This document shows, piece after piece, positions 43,612-54,247 of a DNA stretch of 64,000 nucleotides (within the stretch, counting starts at the first letter, position 1; each line of letters begins with the position of its first letter). Source of the DNA: Vibrio sp. HDW18 (GTDB taxonomy: Bacteria > Pseudomonadota > Gammaproteobacteria > Enterobacterales > Vibrionaceae); contig NZ_CP049914.1 of NCBI RefSeq assembly GCF_011306175.1, positions 62,001-126,000 on the forward strand, in the 5' to 3' direction. Made by a program: the position numbers and the translations under genes. The notes below the pieces were generated by a model. That model was not told the origin of the DNA. It made no database searches and worked only from the letters and a program-made list of their open reading frames with translations.

Positions 43612-44511
43612 ATGATTTATCTTCTGCCATTTTTAACGGTGCTGATTTGGGGTGGCAATTCGATTGTCAACAAGCTCGCCTCCGTCACCATCGAACCAAG
43701 CGCGATGAGTTTTTATCGTTGGTTATTAGCCATGCTGCTATTAACGCCATTCTGCCTACCGAGCGTGATCCGTCAATGGCCGACCATCAAACGTTATTTG
43801 AGCAAACTCGCTGGTTTGGCATTGCTCGGCATGGTACTGAATCAATCGCTCGGCTATTACGCGGGGTTAACCACCACCGCCACCAATATGTCCCTTATCT
43901 CCTCTTTCGTGCCACTGATGAGTGTATTTATCAGTGTGCCGCTACTCAATAAACCGATTTCACCACTGAGTGTAATTGGCGGAATACTATCGCTAACCGG
44001 TCTGGCTTATATGCTTGGCGCAGGCAACCCGCTCTTTTTCTTGCATCAAACCATTACCGAAGGCGATGCTTTAATGGTAATGGCCGCGCTGGTTTATGCG
44101 CTATATTGTGTATTGCTCAAACGATGGAAAATGCCATTTAGCAATTGGATGCTGATTTATTTGCAAGGAATGTGCGCGGTGTTAATGCTGATCCCACTTT
44201 GGCTAACCAGTGATCAGCTATTACCAACCTCCGGCTCACTGCCATTGATTGCCTACGCAGGGATTGGCGCATCATTATTGGCTCCTTGGATGTGGGTCAA
44301 GGCGATTGATGCGATCGGAGCCGATTCTACCGCGATGTTTATGAACTTATTACCGGTCTTTTCGGTTTCGTTAGCAGCAACCTTATTAGGCGAAACGGTC
44401 CATTTTTACCATTTGATTGGTGGTATGTTGGTGGTCAGTGGGGTGGTGTTATCTCAGTTGAAACTTCAACGTTGGCGCAGTGATGCGGTAGAAAAAGTCT
44501 CTCAGATTTGA
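43612..44511 (+). CDS. EamA/DMT-family transporter
   Basis: Drug/metabolite-type exporter of the inner membrane, 299 residues with ten membrane segments in two EamA repeats. Visible: IWGGNSIVNKLA at the start, YAGLTTTATNMSLISSFVPLMSV, and the second repeat GAGIGASLLAPWMWVKAIDAIGADSTAMFMNLLPVFSV region. Substrate unknown. ATG 43612 chosen; upstream in-frame codons overlap the AraC promoter. A hairpin (44521-44545, ACGCTAACC/GGTTAGCGT) follows. Confidence 0.88.
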   Translation: MIYLLPFLTVLIWGGNSIVNKLASVTIEPSAMSFYRWLLAMLLLTPFCLPSVIRQWPTIKRYLSKLAGLALLGMVLNQSLGYYAGLTTTATNMSLISSFVPLMSVFISVPLLNKPISPLSVIGGILSLTGLAYMLGAGNPLFFLHQTITEGDALMVMAALVYALYCVLLKRWKMPFSNWMLIYLQGMCAVLMLIPLWLTSDQLLPTSGSLPLIAYAGIGASLLAPWMWVKAIDAIGADSTAMFMNLLPVFSVSLAATLLGETVHFYHLIGGMLVVSGVVLSQLKLQRWRSDAVEKVSQI

Positions 44512-44520
44512 TGTTGACTC

Positions 44521-44545
44521 AACACGCTAACCCGAGGTTAGCGTC
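44521..44545 (+). terminator. Hairpin after EamA transporter gene
   Basis: ACGCTAACC-CGA-GGTTAGCGT, perfect 9 bp, ten bases after the stop. No T-run, so efficiency is uncertain. Confidence 0.55.
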
Positions 44546-44710
44546 ATGACGACTCCCCCGTTGCACAGCTTAGAAGCGATAGTGCATTTTGATCACGATA
44601 GTTCGTTTTTGTAAAAAAGGATTAAAAACGAAAAGAATACGCAAATCATGGTTTAAAATTGCACCGTGACTTCGTAAACTGGAGGCCATTGAAATGATAA
44701 GGATATTACG

Positions 44711-45472
44711 GTGAAAGCAGTCAAGCGCCATCAAGAAATCATTGAATTAGTTCAAGCTCAAGGTTTTGTCAGTACTGAAGAGTTGGTTGCACGGTTTGAT
44801 GTCAGCCCACAAACCATCCGCCGCGATCTCAACGAATTAGCCGAAGCCAATCAATTACGCCGTAACCACGGCGGTGCGACGATTCCTATCAGTTCGGAAA
44901 ACTCATCGTATTACACACGACAAGTCTCTTATCAAGCCGAAAAAGAGCTCGTGGCTAGCGCGTTGGTACAACATATTCCCGATGGAGCCACGCTTTTTAT
45001 TGATATTGGAACCACACCAGAAGCCATCGCCCGCGCATTGATGGTCAACCATCATCAACTAAGGGTTGTGACCAATAACCTCAATGTTGCCACCATGTTG
45101 ATGAATAAACCTGATTTCAGCGTGATTCTGGCCGGCGGAGAAGTGCGCAATAAAGATGGTGGTGTTACAGGTGAAGCCACCCTAGACTTCATCTCCCAAT
45201 TTCGTTTAGATTTTGGCATTTTGGGCATCAGTGGTATCGATTATGATGGCTCATTACTCGATTTTGATTACCATGAAGTGCGAGTCAAACGTGCGATTAT
45301 TGAAAACAGCCGTAGTGTATTCCTTGCCGTTGATCACAGTAAATTTGGCCGTAATGCGATGGTAAAACTCGGGACCTTAGCCGATGTGGATTTGATCATT
45401 ACCGATCAAGCCCCACCGCAAGAAATCGCCGAATTTGCTAAATTGCATGAAGTCGCCATTCAAGTGGTTTAG
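44711..45472 (+). CDS. glpR: DeoR-family glycerol-3-phosphate regulon repressor GlpR
   Basis: 253-residue sugar-phosphate-sensing repressor. DeoR HTH: GFVSTEELVARFDVSPQTIRRDLNEL, then RRNHGGA. The DeoRC domain has the phosphate-binding IDIGTTPEAIARAL and VLAGGEVRNKDGGVTGEAT; VFLAVDHSKFGRNAMVKLG matches GlpR. GTG 44711 follows AAGGATATTACG. Upstream (44598-44633) an inverted TCGTTTTT...AAAAACGA pair could be its own operator. No glp genes are adjacent. Confidence 0.9.
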   Translation: MKAVKRHQEIIELVQAQGFVSTEELVARFDVSPQTIRRDLNELAEANQLRRNHGGATIPISSENSSYYTRQVSYQAEKELVASALVQHIPDGATLFIDIGTTPEAIARALMVNHHQLRVVTNNLNVATMLMNKPDFSVILAGGEVRNKDGGVTGEATLDFISQFRLDFGILGISGIDYDGSLLDFDYHEVRVKRAIIENSRSVFLAVDHSKFGRNAMVKLGTLADVDLIITDQAPPQEIAEFAKLHEVAIQVV

Positions 45473-45643
45473 CCGGTCAGCGCTGCAACAGCGCAAGAAG
45501 GATCGATATACTGCTCAAATTTGTGAAAAATTAAAGCGTTGTCAGGCGCTGTAAGGTTACTTAGCAGCGCCTGTCATCCAATTGTCATCAAACTTTGCTT
45601 AAATATTTGCCCATCTCTAGCTCACGGATTGTACGCTTTTGTT

Positions 45644-45895
45644 ATGGCGCTAACCCTCGATAAAATTACTCTAACCGAAACGACTTTAAACAACCTAAAA
45701 TCGGTCGAATATCAATGGGTCAGAACACTGTACGTGCAAGGCTATCAACCAGAAGCAATTAACCACTATATTCAAACCTGTTTTGGTGGTGATACCATTT
45801 TTGCCGATCTGTTCCGTCGCGTTGCGATGCATGAGGAGAGTCTCTATTTGCTGCTGAGATACTTAAATTGTGCGCCTTCTAGTCGAGAGTTCTAA
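45644..45895 (+). CDS. Small conserved hypothetical protein
   Basis: 83-residue polar protein beginning MALTLDKITLTETTLNNLKS, with an aromatic, helical middle (YVQGYQPEAINHYIQTCFGG). No domain recognised; no signal peptide. It lies alone between glpR and the mal genes. ATG 45644 has a weak ribosome site. Similar codon use to neighbours supports a real gene. Confidence 0.6.
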   Translation: MALTLDKITLTETTLNNLKSVEYQWVRTLYVQGYQPEAINHYIQTCFGGDTIFADLFRRVAMHEESLYLLLRYLNCAPSSREF

Positions 45896-46006
45896 TTTTT
45901 CTGTACTCTTCATTCTTGATTACCACTCAATTTCTGATCTTACTCGCAACCTATCATGCTGGCCCTGTTGGCAAATAAGGTTGTGCTTATACTGGCAAGC
46001 GTGTTC

Positions 46007-46050
46007 TATACCCTTCTTACTTGAAGCTGCAACTAAGCTGTTTGGGTATA
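46007..46050 (-). repeat. Internally deleted ERIC (44 bp)
   Basis: Only the two ends of ERIC remain: TATACCCTTCTTACTTGAAG-CTGCA joined to CTGTTTGGGTATA. The repeat is in the opposite orientation to the full copies. It can fold as a single hairpin downstream of the small gene. Confidence 0.8.
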
Positions 46051-46065
46051 TAGCAGAGATCAGCC

Positions 46066-46097
46066 ATAAAAAAACCCGAGCTAAGCTCAGGTTTTGG
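46066..46097. terminator. Terminator-like hairpin left of malG
   Basis: AAAACC-C-GAGC-TAA-GCTC-A-GGTTTT with A-rich and T-rich flanks can stop transcription in both directions. Confidence 0.75.
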
Positions 46098-46250
46098 TTA
46101 CAAAAACTGTTAGTCGTGAACTAGTAAGGAATAGAGCTAACAGCCAGCTATGCGTAACGCCAGAATTGCAGCTTCTTAACTTGTCGGCGGCCAAACCAAT
46201 AGTTGTTAAGAAGGGATACAATGGGCGACCTTAGGTCGCCCTTATGGTTA

Positions 46251-47141
46251 TTATCCTTTCACACCACCAGCCGTAAGTCCTCCGACTAACCAGCGCTGCG
46301 CAAGTAAAAATACAATCGTGATTGGGAATGCTGAGAGCACTGCTGCGGCAGCAAAATCACCCCACAGATAATTCTGAGGATAAAGATACTGCTGCATACC
46401 AACCGCAAGCGTGTACGAGTTTACATCAGAAAGCAGCAGCGATGCCACCGGAACTTCGCCCACCACACCGATAAATGACAAAATAAACACCACCGCTAAG
46501 ATCGGCACTGATAATGGCAATAATACCAGTTTAAAGGCTTGCCAAGGAGTCGCGCCATCCAAGGCTGCCGCCTCTTCTAATGACCGATCGATCGTTTCAA
46601 AGTAACCTTTAATCGTCCAAACGTGCAGCGCAATCCCACCAAGATAAGAGAAAATCAAGCCACCATGAGTATTTAAGCCCAAGAATGGAATGTACTGACC
46701 AAGCTTATCAAACAGCGCATACAACGCCACCAAAGCCAGCACCGCAGGGAACATCTGGAAAATCATCATTGCTTTTAAAATCGTCTCTTTACCTTTAAAA
46801 CGCATCCGGGCAAAGGCATACGCAGAGGTGGTTGACAATGCAACGATCAATACCGAAGTGATCCCCGCCACTTTGACTGAGTTCCACAGCCAAGTCATCA
46901 CCGGAAACGGAGGTGGTATCACCGTACCATCAGCATTTTGCACCGCAATACCAAGTGCTAATTTCCAATGCTCCAGCGATGGGCGATCCGGAATTAAGCT
47001 GCCAGTCGCGAAGTTACCTTCACGAAATGAAATCGCGATAATCATTAACAACGGGAAAATAATCATTGCTAAGAACATCCACAGTGCCGCGTGGGTTGCC
47101 CACACGCGATACTTAAGAGATTTACCTTGTACCATAGCCAT
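46251..47141 (-). CDS. malG: Maltose/maltodextrin ABC transporter permease MalG
   Basis: Inner-membrane permease partner of MalF. 296 residues, six membrane segments. EAA loop: [28 protein letters not shown] 47141 follows AAGGAGCATTCAT and starts 14 bp after malF. Last gene of malEFG. Confidence 0.95.
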   Translation of the reverse strand: MAMVQGKSLKYRVWATHAALWMFLAMIIFPLLMIIAISFREGNFATGSLIPDRPSLEHWKLALGIAVQNADGTVIPPPFPVMTWLWNSVKVAGITSVLIVALSTTSAYAFARMRFKGKETILKAMMIFQMFPAVLALVALYALFDKLGQYIPFLGLNTHGGLIFSYLGGIALHVWTIKGYFETIDRSLEEAAALDGATPWQAFKLVLLPLSVPILAVVFILSFIGVVGEVPVASLLLSDVNSYTLAVGMQQYLYPQNYLWGDFAAAAVLSAFPITIVFLLAQRWLVGGLTAGGVKG

Positions 47142-47155
47142 ATGAATGCTCCTTA

Positions 47156-48727
47156 TTATTGGCTCAGCTTAGTAAAGCGCAGGTTAAGCAGCGCTAAGGC
47201 GCCTACCAGTAAGAAGATCAACGTTGCAATCGCACTCGCCAGACCGAAGTCTTGGCCGCCCGCGCCTTCAAACGCAATCCGGTAGGTATAGCTGACCAGC
47301 AGATCGGTGTAACCCGCAGGCTCTGAAGTACCGATACGGTTTGGTCCACCTTGAGTTAACAACTGAATCATAACAAAGTTATTGAAGTTAAAAGCAAAAC
47401 TTGCGATCAGTAACGGTGTCAGTGGCTTAATCATCATCGGCAACGTGATTTTGGTGAAATTATTAATAAAATTCGCACCATCAATCGCCGACGCTTCATA
47501 CAGATCATCCGGGATCGCTTTAAGTAGCCCCATACACAAAATCATCATATAAGGGAAACCAAGCCAAGTATTGACAATCAATACCATGGTTTTGGCCAGC
47601 AGTGGCTCAGAGAACCAAGCCGGACTGATCCCAAATAAGCCATTCAGTACCATATTGATTTCACCGAAACTTTGGTTAAACAAACCGCGGAAAATCAAAA
47701 TCGAGATAAATGCCGGAACCGCATAGGGCAGAATCAGTAGCACACGATAAACTGCGCGGCCTTTGAGTGCTTCCCACTGCACAACACTTGCCAATACTAG
47801 CCCAATGATCAGGGTAAAAATCACCGTTAAAACTGAGAAGATCACCGTCCAAATAAAGATATTGATAAACGGCTCTTTAATTCCCTCATCTTTCCAGACT
47901 CGTTCAAAGTTGTGAGTCCCAATCGATACCACAAATCCAGGCGAGACGCGATCACCGATAAATTCACCGCTATCATTAACTGGTTGGTAAAAACCGATTT
48001 CCATATTAGGACTAAGCTTTTGACCCGACTGATTATTGATCAGCGTTTCACCATCCGCTTGTAGGGTATACAAAGGTTTGACTGCGGCGAATTTGCGTAA
48101 CCCGCTCATACGGATATCTTCACCATCAGGGAAATGCAGATCAATACCACTTAATACCGAACGATAACTGATGATGGTTTTGATCGGTTCAAGTTCACCC
48201 GCAACACCCTCTACCACTTCGATATTAAGATCCGATGGGAGATTCTCACTCAGCGAGAAAGGTTCGGTGGCTAAAAGCTGATCTCCATCTTCAATCAGTA
48301 AACGGTAACCTTGCTCAGTGTTATAAAGTTGGAATGTGTAACTCTCGCCACTTTGAAAGGTCTGATCCATCAGCACCGACTGCGCCCGCTCCAACGAGAG
48401 CTGGTTTTTCGCACTATAGTTGGTAAAAGCCAGGTTCACGGTATAAGCGAGGGGGAACAGAATAAACAGGATCATTCCCGCAATACCGGGATAGATATAA
48501 CGATGTGCATATGTTTTAGGGCTGGCAAATACATACAAAGCCAATGTGGTCAGGATCAGCGTCAGCAATGCAAACGCTACCTCACCGCGAGAATACATAA
48601 TAATGGTTGCGTAGCCATTCACGATACCTACTGCGCCAAGTACTGCCCATTTTAAAAATTCACGTTTGTCGATTGGACGTACCGCAGTTGGTTCGGACAT
48701 AGCCTGTGTACCTTGAGCTGACTGCAT
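47156..48727 (-). CDS. malF: Maltose/maltodextrin ABC transporter permease MalF
   Basis: Inner-membrane permease, 523 residues, with the large periplasmic P2 loop typical of enterobacterial and Vibrio MalF (about residues 95-285). EAA loop: [27 protein letters not shown] 48727 follows AGCAGG; an internal ATG (MSEPTAV, 48700) is a possible alternative. It lies between malE and malG in one operon. Confidence 0.95.
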   Translation of the reverse strand: MQSAQGTQAMSEPTAVRPIDKREFLKWAVLGAVGIVNGYATIIMYSRGEVAFALLTLILTTLALYVFASPKTYAHRYIYPGIAGMILFILFPLAYTVNLAFTNYSAKNQLSLERAQSVLMDQTFQSGESYTFQLYNTEQGYRLLIEDGDQLLATEPFSLSENLPSDLNIEVVEGVAGELEPIKTIISYRSVLSGIDLHFPDGEDIRMSGLRKFAAVKPLYTLQADGETLINNQSGQKLSPNMEIGFYQPVNDSGEFIGDRVSPGFVVSIGTHNFERVWKDEGIKEPFINIFIWTVIFSVLTVIFTLIIGLVLASVVQWEALKGRAVYRVLLILPYAVPAFISILIFRGLFNQSFGEINMVLNGLFGISPAWFSEPLLAKTMVLIVNTWLGFPYMMILCMGLLKAIPDDLYEASAIDGANFINNFTKITLPMMIKPLTPLLIASFAFNFNNFVMIQLLTQGGPNRIGTSEPAGYTDLLVSYTYRIAFEGAGGQDFGLASAIATLIFLLVGALALLNLRFTKLSQ

Positions 48728-48760
48728 AAATAACCTGCTAGCGTGTTGTTACCAAGAAAT

Positions 48761-48784
48761 GGGAGGGGGAAAATGCCCCCTCCA
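48761..48784 (-). other. GC-rich hairpin between malE and malF
   Basis: GGAGGGGG-CATTTT-CCCCCTCC stem on the minus strand between the malE stop (48800) and malF start (48727). It is not followed by T. In E. coli a REP hairpin at the same place stabilises malE mRNA, and this element may do the same. Confidence 0.6.
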
Positions 48785-48799
48785 AGATATGACGATGGG

Positions 48800-49981
48800 T
48801 TATCGAGTCATCTGTTTTTCAGCATCAGCCAGTGCGGCATCAACGGTTTGGCGACCATCAACAATGTTGATGATGGCATTTTTCACTGCACTCCAGAATG
48901 CGTTCATTTCTGGAATATTGGGCATGATTTCACCATTCATGGCGTTATCCATGGTCGCGGCAATACGTGTATCCGCATCCAATTCACGCTGGAATGAATT
49001 CAGTGCTACAGCGCCAAGTGGTTTATCATTGTTCACCATACGTAGACCATCATTGGTCAGCAGGTAATTTTCGATAAACTCAACCGCTAGGTCTTTATTT
49101 GGAGAAGCAGTGCTGATACCCGCAGTCAGTACGCCAACAAAAGGTTTTGACGCTTGAGAGTTAAATTTCGGCAGCGTCGTTACACCATAATTGATGCCTG
49201 ACTTATCAATGTTGCCCCATGACCATGGGCCGTTGATGGTCATCGCTGTGGTACCTTGGTTAAAGGCTGCTTCAGATACCGAATAATCCATATCTGGTGA
49301 AATGATCCCTTTATCAACTAGGCCTTTGACGAAGTTCATCGCCTCTTTGACACCTTTGTTGTTAACGCCAGCATCTTTGACATCGTAACCATCCATGCCA
49401 TATTTGAATGCATAACCGCCATCAGAAGCCATTAATGGCCAAGTGAAATACGGCTCTTTGAGGTTCCACATAATCGCAGACTTGCCTTCTTTTTTCAGCT
49501 TGGCATCCAGTTCAGCGACTTCTTCCCAGTTCTTCGGTGGGTTAGGCACTAAATCTTTGTTGTAAATCAAAGATAGCGATTCCACAGCAATCGGATAACC
49601 GATCAGCTTGCCTTTATATTTCACCGCATCCCAAGCGAAGTCCACGGTACCCTCTTGGATTTTCTTGGAAGGTTTGATCTCAACCAACAGACCCGCATCA
49701 GCATAGCCACCAAAGCGGTCGTGAGCCCAGAACACAATGTCAGGACCATCACCCGTGGCCGCCGTTTGTGGGAATCGATCTTGCAGGCCATCAGGATGAG
49801 CCACGGTCACTTTCACCCCAGTGTCCGCTTCAAATTTTTTACCGACTTCCGCCAGACCGTTATAACCTTTATCACCATTAATCCAAATAGTGAGTTGTCC
49901 TTGTTCTATAGCAGCATGGGCACCAAACGAACCAAGAGCAACCAAAGTGCTCAGCGCGACTGTGCTTAGGGCATTTTTCAT
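48800..49981 (-). CDS. malE: Periplasmic maltose/maltodextrin-binding protein MalE
   Basis: Binding protein of the MalEFGK2 importer, also a ligand for maltose chemotaxis in enterics. 393 residues with a signal peptide (1-23, GAHAA). Family segments: [44 protein letters not shown] and [24 protein letters not shown] 49981 follows AAGGATAT. First gene of malEFG; divergent from malK across 666 bp. Confidence 0.96.
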   Translation of the reverse strand: MKNALSTVALSTLVALGSFGAHAAIEQGQLTIWINGDKGYNGLAEVGKKFEADTGVKVTVAHPDGLQDRFPQTAATGDGPDIVFWAHDRFGGYADAGLLVEIKPSKKIQEGTVDFAWDAVKYKGKLIGYPIAVESLSLIYNKDLVPNPPKNWEEVAELDAKLKKEGKSAIMWNLKEPYFTWPLMASDGGYAFKYGMDGYDVKDAGVNNKGVKEAMNFVKGLVDKGIISPDMDYSVSEAAFNQGTTAMTINGPWSWGNIDKSGINYGVTTLPKFNSQASKPFVGVLTAGISTASPNKDLAVEFIENYLLTNDGLRMVNNDKPLGAVALNSFQRELDADTRIAATMDNAMNGEIMPNIPEMNAFWSAVKNAIINIVDGRQTVDAALADAEKQMTR

Positions 49982-50647
49982 ATTTATATCCTTTTTTTTG
50001 TGTTGTAGGGCTCACCAAGAGGTTTTGCCGTATTTCGCCATTCATGATCAGAAAAAAGCGCATGCAACTCATCATCCCAATCCCTACGCCCTCGGTATTA
50101 TGGCGTATTTTCGTGATCTCTATCGATGCATGTCAGCGAGCCAAATCACAAAAAGCAGGATTGGTGTGATCCTACGCAACTTATCCGCCATCAATTATTT
50201 GAGCTGGATCTAACTACGCCTGACGCCCCCTCCTCCACCTCCTCCTTGACTACTCCCCCTACAAAAAAAATGATGAGGAGGATGCAAGCATTGACCATTT
50301 CACACAAACTCACTGCATCCTAAAGAGGATGGTAAGAGCCTTTTCCAGTTCACAACTTGTGACTGGTTCCACCGCCAAGTCGGTTGTCGATATAAAATCA
50401 TATTGGTAGTGAGCATTACGGGAGAGATATGATTTTTTATACGGGGGAAACAACCGACTTTTCGTGGCAGACGGGTGAATAGCTTCATAGCCGGAGTCTT
50501 CACCCTTTCTTTTCTTACCTAATAAGGCGACGCTGTCAATCGAGCCACTGTGGTTCGCCTTATCCAATTCCTGCTGTTATTGCGTGCACAATAATTCATA
50601 TAATGAGCCGCAGTAATGATTAAAAATCTTGATCGAGGACGAGCTAG
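49982..50647. promoter_or_regulatory. Divergent malE/malK control region with candidate MalT boxes
   Basis: No gene is supported in this 666-bp span. The minus strand of 50225-50262 holds three G-rich words close to the MalT box GGGGAKGAGG (GGGGGAGTAG, AAGGAGGAGG, TGGAGGAGGG). The plus strand near 50273-50284 has GATGAGGAGGAT. CRP-like half-sites (TGTGA) occur at about 50165 and 50355. The layout recalls the E. coli malE-malK region, where MalT and CRP activate both operons. Confidence 0.55.
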
Positions 50648-51769
50648 ATGGCGAGTGTCACGTTAAAAAATGTATGTAAAGCTTATGGCGATGTGCTGAT
50701 TTCTAAGGATGTCGACCTAGAGATTCAAGAAGGCGAATTTGTGGTATTCGTCGGCCCTTCAGGTTGTGGTAAATCAACCCTACTGCGTTGTATTGCTGGG
50801 CTCGAAGACATTACCTCGGGCGATCTGTATATCGGTGAGCAACGGATGAATGATATTGAACCGTCCAAACGCGGAGTGGGTATGGTGTTTCAATCCTACG
50901 CACTTTATCCGCATCTCAACCTCTATGACAACATGTCGTTTGGCTTGAAACTGTCTAAATCGGACAAAAATGAGATCAAACAACGTGTCGATCACGCTGC
51001 CGAAATTCTGCAGCTCAGTCATTTGCTCGACCGTCAACCGAAAGCCCTGTCTGGTGGTCAGCGCCAGCGAGTAGCGATTGGTCGTACTCTGGTTTCTCAG
51101 CCTAACGTATTTTTACTCGATGAACCGCTGTCTAACCTTGACGCGGCGCTACGCGTGCAGATGCGCTCAGAAATTACCAAGCTACAACGCAAACTAGGCT
51201 GCACAATGATTTACGTCACTCACGACCAAGTCGAAGCGATGACCATGGCCGATAAAATCGTTGTGTTGGATGCTGGTTTTGTCTCACAAGTGGGTAAACC
51301 ACTTGAGCTGTATCACTACCCAGAAAATCGCTTTGTGGCCGGCTTTATAGGTTCACCAAAAATGAACTTTATGAGTGTGTTTATTGAGGCGGTAGAAAAA
51401 GATCGCGTACAAGTGCAACTGTCTAAAGGAGCAACATTCTGGATCCCTGTCGATGGTACCACCGTCACACGCGGTCAACGTATGTCGCTCGGTATCCGTC
51501 CAGAGCATTTAGTCGAAGCGGAAAAAGGTGACGCTCAAATCGAAGGTAAAGTGATGATCGTTGAGAAATTGGGCAACGAAACACAAGTCTATATGAATCT
51601 AAAAGGTTCTGACTCTGATGTCATTTATCGCCAACCCGATACCCTCGATGTTGAAACCGGTGACTCGTTGACAATTGGCATCCCTGCCTATCGCTGCCAT
51701 CTCTTTCACAGCGATGGTCGAGCTTGCCGCCGTCTATACCAAGAAAAAGGCACCGAATCCAAGCGTTAA
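50648..51769 (+). CDS. malK: Maltose ABC transporter ATP-binding protein MalK
   Basis: ATPase of MalEFGK2, 373 residues. Walker [10 protein letters not shown], signature [16 protein letters not shown], Walker [14 protein letters not shown], switch His in [12 protein letters not shown], and a C-terminal regulatory domain (from about 240) of the type that binds MalT and EIIA-Glc in E. coli. ATG 50648 follows CGAGGACGAG. Terminator at 51788-51814. No lamB follows within the window. Confidence 0.95.
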   Translation: MASVTLKNVCKAYGDVLISKDVDLEIQEGEFVVFVGPSGCGKSTLLRCIAGLEDITSGDLYIGEQRMNDIEPSKRGVGMVFQSYALYPHLNLYDNMSFGLKLSKSDKNEIKQRVDHAAEILQLSHLLDRQPKALSGGQRQRVAIGRTLVSQPNVFLLDEPLSNLDAALRVQMRSEITKLQRKLGCTMIYVTHDQVEAMTMADKIVVLDAGFVSQVGKPLELYHYPENRFVAGFIGSPKMNFMSVFIEAVEKDRVQVQLSKGATFWIPVDGTTVTRGQRMSLGIRPEHLVEAEKGDAQIEGKVMIVEKLGNETQVYMNLKGSDSDVIYRQPDTLDVETGDSLTIGIPAYRCHLFHSDGRACRRLYQEKGTESKR

Positions 51770-51787
51770 GCTATCTTTACTGACTAC

Positions 51788-51814
51788 GCCCTCTTATTTA
51801 AGAGGGCTTTTTAT
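51788..51814 (+). terminator. Terminator after malK
   Basis: GCCCTCTT-ATTT-AAGAGGGC, perfect 8 bp, then TTTTTATT. Confidence 0.9.
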
Positions 51815-51823
51815 TATGCCTAA

Positions 51824-52498
51824 TTAAGCATCAACATCTTCAAGACCGATATTATTTTTGGCCCAAATCAGAGCCTGCAGGCGGTTTTTGGCATTAATTT
51901 TTTTAAATACATTATGCAAATGGGTTTTAACGGTATTTTCACTGACAAAAAGCTGACCGGCAATTTCAATATTAGACGCCCCACTGCCCAGCAACTTAAT
52001 AATTTGTTGCTCTCTTTTGGTTAATTTTGCGTACATTTGCGAAGTCACCACAGAATGGCCGGTACGATAATGCAGGATATATTCTTGAGCCAGTTTACGC
52101 GTTAACCACATTTCGTCTTGCAAAACGTTGCCTATACCTTTGATCAGCTTATCGATATCATCCTCTACATAAAAAACACCGACCAGATTATTCCACTTGA
52201 ACAATGCCTTATGCTCAATATCGAGCGGACAATTTATAATGACTTCTTTTGCATCAGGGCAGCATAGCTGCTTGAAAGCGCTATAATCATTTAAGGCATT
52301 GTCTGCAATTCTCGAGTAATCAATCATCAATATCTGAATATTTCGACTGGCGGGCTTATTTTCCTCAAGCCAGATTTGTGAAAATGGCGTGATCTCCAGC
52401 GCCACGGGAAGCTTTGATTCCAGTGCCTCTTTCAACAATCTCGATTGCATACCAACATCAGACAACATTCTAACGTTTAGCTTTTCCTGACCTTTCAT
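51824..52498 (-). CDS. vpsT: Biofilm regulator VpsT (c-di-GMP-binding LuxR/FixJ-type)
   Basis: Transcription factor that, with c-di-GMP, activates Vibrio polysaccharide and matrix genes. 224 residues: a receiver-like N-domain lacking the full phosphorylation set (IDYSRIADN at the Asp site), the c-di-GMP motif WLTR at 131-134, and a LuxR HTH with LTKREQQIIKLLGSGASNIE and VSENTVKTHLHNVFKKI. Numbering of W131 and R134 equals V. cholerae VpsT. ATG 52498; the ribosome site is AAGGATGAA on the minus strand. The AT-rich 225-bp upstream gap is its promoter region. Confidence 0.95.
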   Translation of the reverse strand: MKGQEKLNVRMLSDVGMQSRLLKEALESKLPVALEITPFSQIWLEENKPASRNIQILMIDYSRIADNALNDYSAFKQLCCPDAKEVIINCPLDIEHKALFKWNNLVGVFYVEDDIDKLIKGIGNVLQDEMWLTRKLAQEYILHYRTGHSVVTSQMYAKLTKREQQIIKLLGSGASNIEIAGQLFVSENTVKTHLHNVFKKINAKNRLQALIWAKNNIGLEDVDA

Positions 52499-52723
52499 TT
52501 CATCCTTCCTAACGCAGCAAGACCAACGTAATTAAACTAACGTTAAGTAAGGCGAAGTCAATCTTCAAAAATAAGACAAACGTTTAAGCAGGGAAATTTA
52601 AGACCATAATGAGCATAATGCATCATGTTGATGCGTTATTTCTCAAGATTAAGAATATATTAATCACAACCACGGCAAGCATTAATCAAATATTAACCAA
52701 GTTGCTTAATTAATTCGCAAAAA

Positions 52724-53002
52724 TTACGTACGATAAAGCACTTTGATGACATGCCAACCAAATTTGGTTTTAACCAGCTGCGGGGTTAATATCTCCCCCT
52801 GAAAACACGCTTTATCAAAAGCAGGCACCATTTGACCTTGGCGAAACTCACCCAGATCGCCGCCTTTTTTACCTGAAGGGCACAACGAATATTTTTTGGC
52901 TAACAGATGAAACTTAGCCCCTTGCTTGAGTTGCGCGAGAATATCATCCGCTTGTTGTTGATGTTTGACTAAGATATGCAACGCTGCCGCAGTACGAGCC
53001 AT
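52724..53002 (-). CDS. ppiC: Peptidyl-prolyl cis-trans isomerase, parvulin type (PpiC)
   Basis: Single-domain cytoplasmic parvulin, 92 residues. Family motifs: [53 protein letters not shown] and FGWHVIKVL. Catalyses proline isomerisation. ATG 53002 follows GGGGGATCCT. Confidence 0.93.
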   Translation of the reverse strand: MARTAAALHILVKHQQQADDILAQLKQGAKFHLLAKKYSLCPSGKKGGDLGEFRQGQMVPAFDKACFQGEILTPQLVKTKFGWHVIKVLYRT

Positions 53003-53108
53003 AGGATCCCCCGATTTTAATTAGCCGCGTAGTGTACCTGAACAGCCATGAATGTAAACGTATGGCTTAGATCAAAATAAATGGCTTAAATATCAGCTAA
53101 ATTCAAGC

Positions 53109-53236
53109 TATACCCAAACAACTTGGAGTTGCAGGTAGGCGGCAAGTGAGTGAGTCCCCATGAGCATAGGCAAACAATGTGATTGGGGTGAGCAAACGTA
53201 GCCAACACCGCTGCAGCTTCAAGTAGGAAGGGGATA
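53109..53236 (+). repeat. ERIC element upstream of cheV
   Basis: Complete 128-bp copy with TATACCCAAACAACTTGGAG at the left, GGCAAGTGAGTGAGTCCCCATG and TGATTGGGGTGAGCAAACG inside, and CTGCAGCTTCAAGTAGGAAG-GGGATA at the right. It is the closest to the ERIC consensus of the copies here. Confidence 0.95.
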
Positions 53237-53299
53237 TTGCATTACCAATAAGGTAATTTAGGTTAGTATCAATCACCTTCACGAGATAAAGATAGCGTT

Positions 53300-54220
53300 A
53301 TGGCAAAAGTGGTCAGTAAAGCAAATCAAGCACAGGGCATGTTGATGTTCACCCTCAGTGCTCAACAACAACTTTTCGCGATTGGTACTCTAAAAGTGCG
53401 GGAAATTGTCACTTACCAACCGATGACGCAAATACCCTACTCCCATCATCATGTGATTGGTACTGTGACCATTCGCAATTTAACCATCCCGGTAATTGAT
53501 ATGGCGGCTGCAATCGGCTTTCGTGCGATCCAGCCCAGTGAGTATCAACAATGCTATCTGATCGTGACCGATTGTTTGCGCACCGTGGTCGCATTTATGG
53601 TGCGTAGTATTGAAAAAATCATCGAATGCGATTGGCGACAAATTGAGTCCTCGCCGCCTTCTGCTGGGCATAATGTGTTTGTCACCGGCATCACTCACTT
53701 TCAAGATAAGATAGTCCAGCTCCTTGATGTAGAATTACTGCTGTCAAAAATCTACCCACAGTATGAATCATCCAAAGTTCCGATGTTGACCGATATTGAG
53801 CGTGAACGGCTTAAGCCACTCAATATTCTGCTCGTCGATGATTCTTCGATTGCCCGTAAACAGCTCTCCGATGCGTTAGACAGCATTAATATTGCCTATC
53901 AGATATGTAAAAATGGCAACGATGCAATCGAACTGATGCGTAATATGGCGAGAGAAAATCGCGCAATCAATATTCTGGTCAGTGACATTGAAATGCCCGG
54001 CTTAGATGGCTATGAACTGGCGTTTGAAGTGCAAAATGATCCCGCATTAAACCAGGCCTACTGTATTTTGCACACCTCCTTATCCAGCGAAATCTGTCTT
54101 GATCGTGCCCACCAAGTCGGGGCTCATGAAGCATTAGAGAAATTTAACGCGACCGAGTTGATCGAGGCGATGCTGCGCGGAGCCAAAAAACTCCAAACTC
54201 AGTGCTTAACTCAGGCATAA
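53300..54220 (+). CDS. cheV: Chemotaxis coupling protein CheV
   Basis: 306 residues: an N-terminal CheW-like domain (about 14-155) and a C-terminal receiver domain (175-300). Receiver acidic pair D180/D181 in LLVDDSS, phosphoacceptor D229 in ILVSDIEMPGLDG, and conserved Lys near EALEKFNATE. It couples chemoreceptors to CheA and can be tuned by phosphorylation. ATG 53300 lies about 60 bp after an ERIC repeat. Confidence 0.95.
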   Translation: MAKVVSKANQAQGMLMFTLSAQQQLFAIGTLKVREIVTYQPMTQIPYSHHHVIGTVTIRNLTIPVIDMAAAIGFRAIQPSEYQQCYLIVTDCLRTVVAFMVRSIEKIIECDWRQIESSPPSAGHNVFVTGITHFQDKIVQLLDVELLLSKIYPQYESSKVPMLTDIERERLKPLNILLVDDSSIARKQLSDALDSINIAYQICKNGNDAIELMRNMARENRAINILVSDIEMPGLDGYELAFEVQNDPALNQAYCILHTSLSSEICLDRAHQVGAHEALEKFNATELIEAMLRGAKKLQTQCLTQA

Positions 54221-54247
54221 ATCGCTCTGTAGATAACCGCTAGCATC

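Noticed and set aside
50300..50567. Two overlapping minus-strand frames in the malE-malK control region
   Set aside because: They differ in frame over the same DNA, have no ribosome site, and the region is better explained as regulatory DNA.
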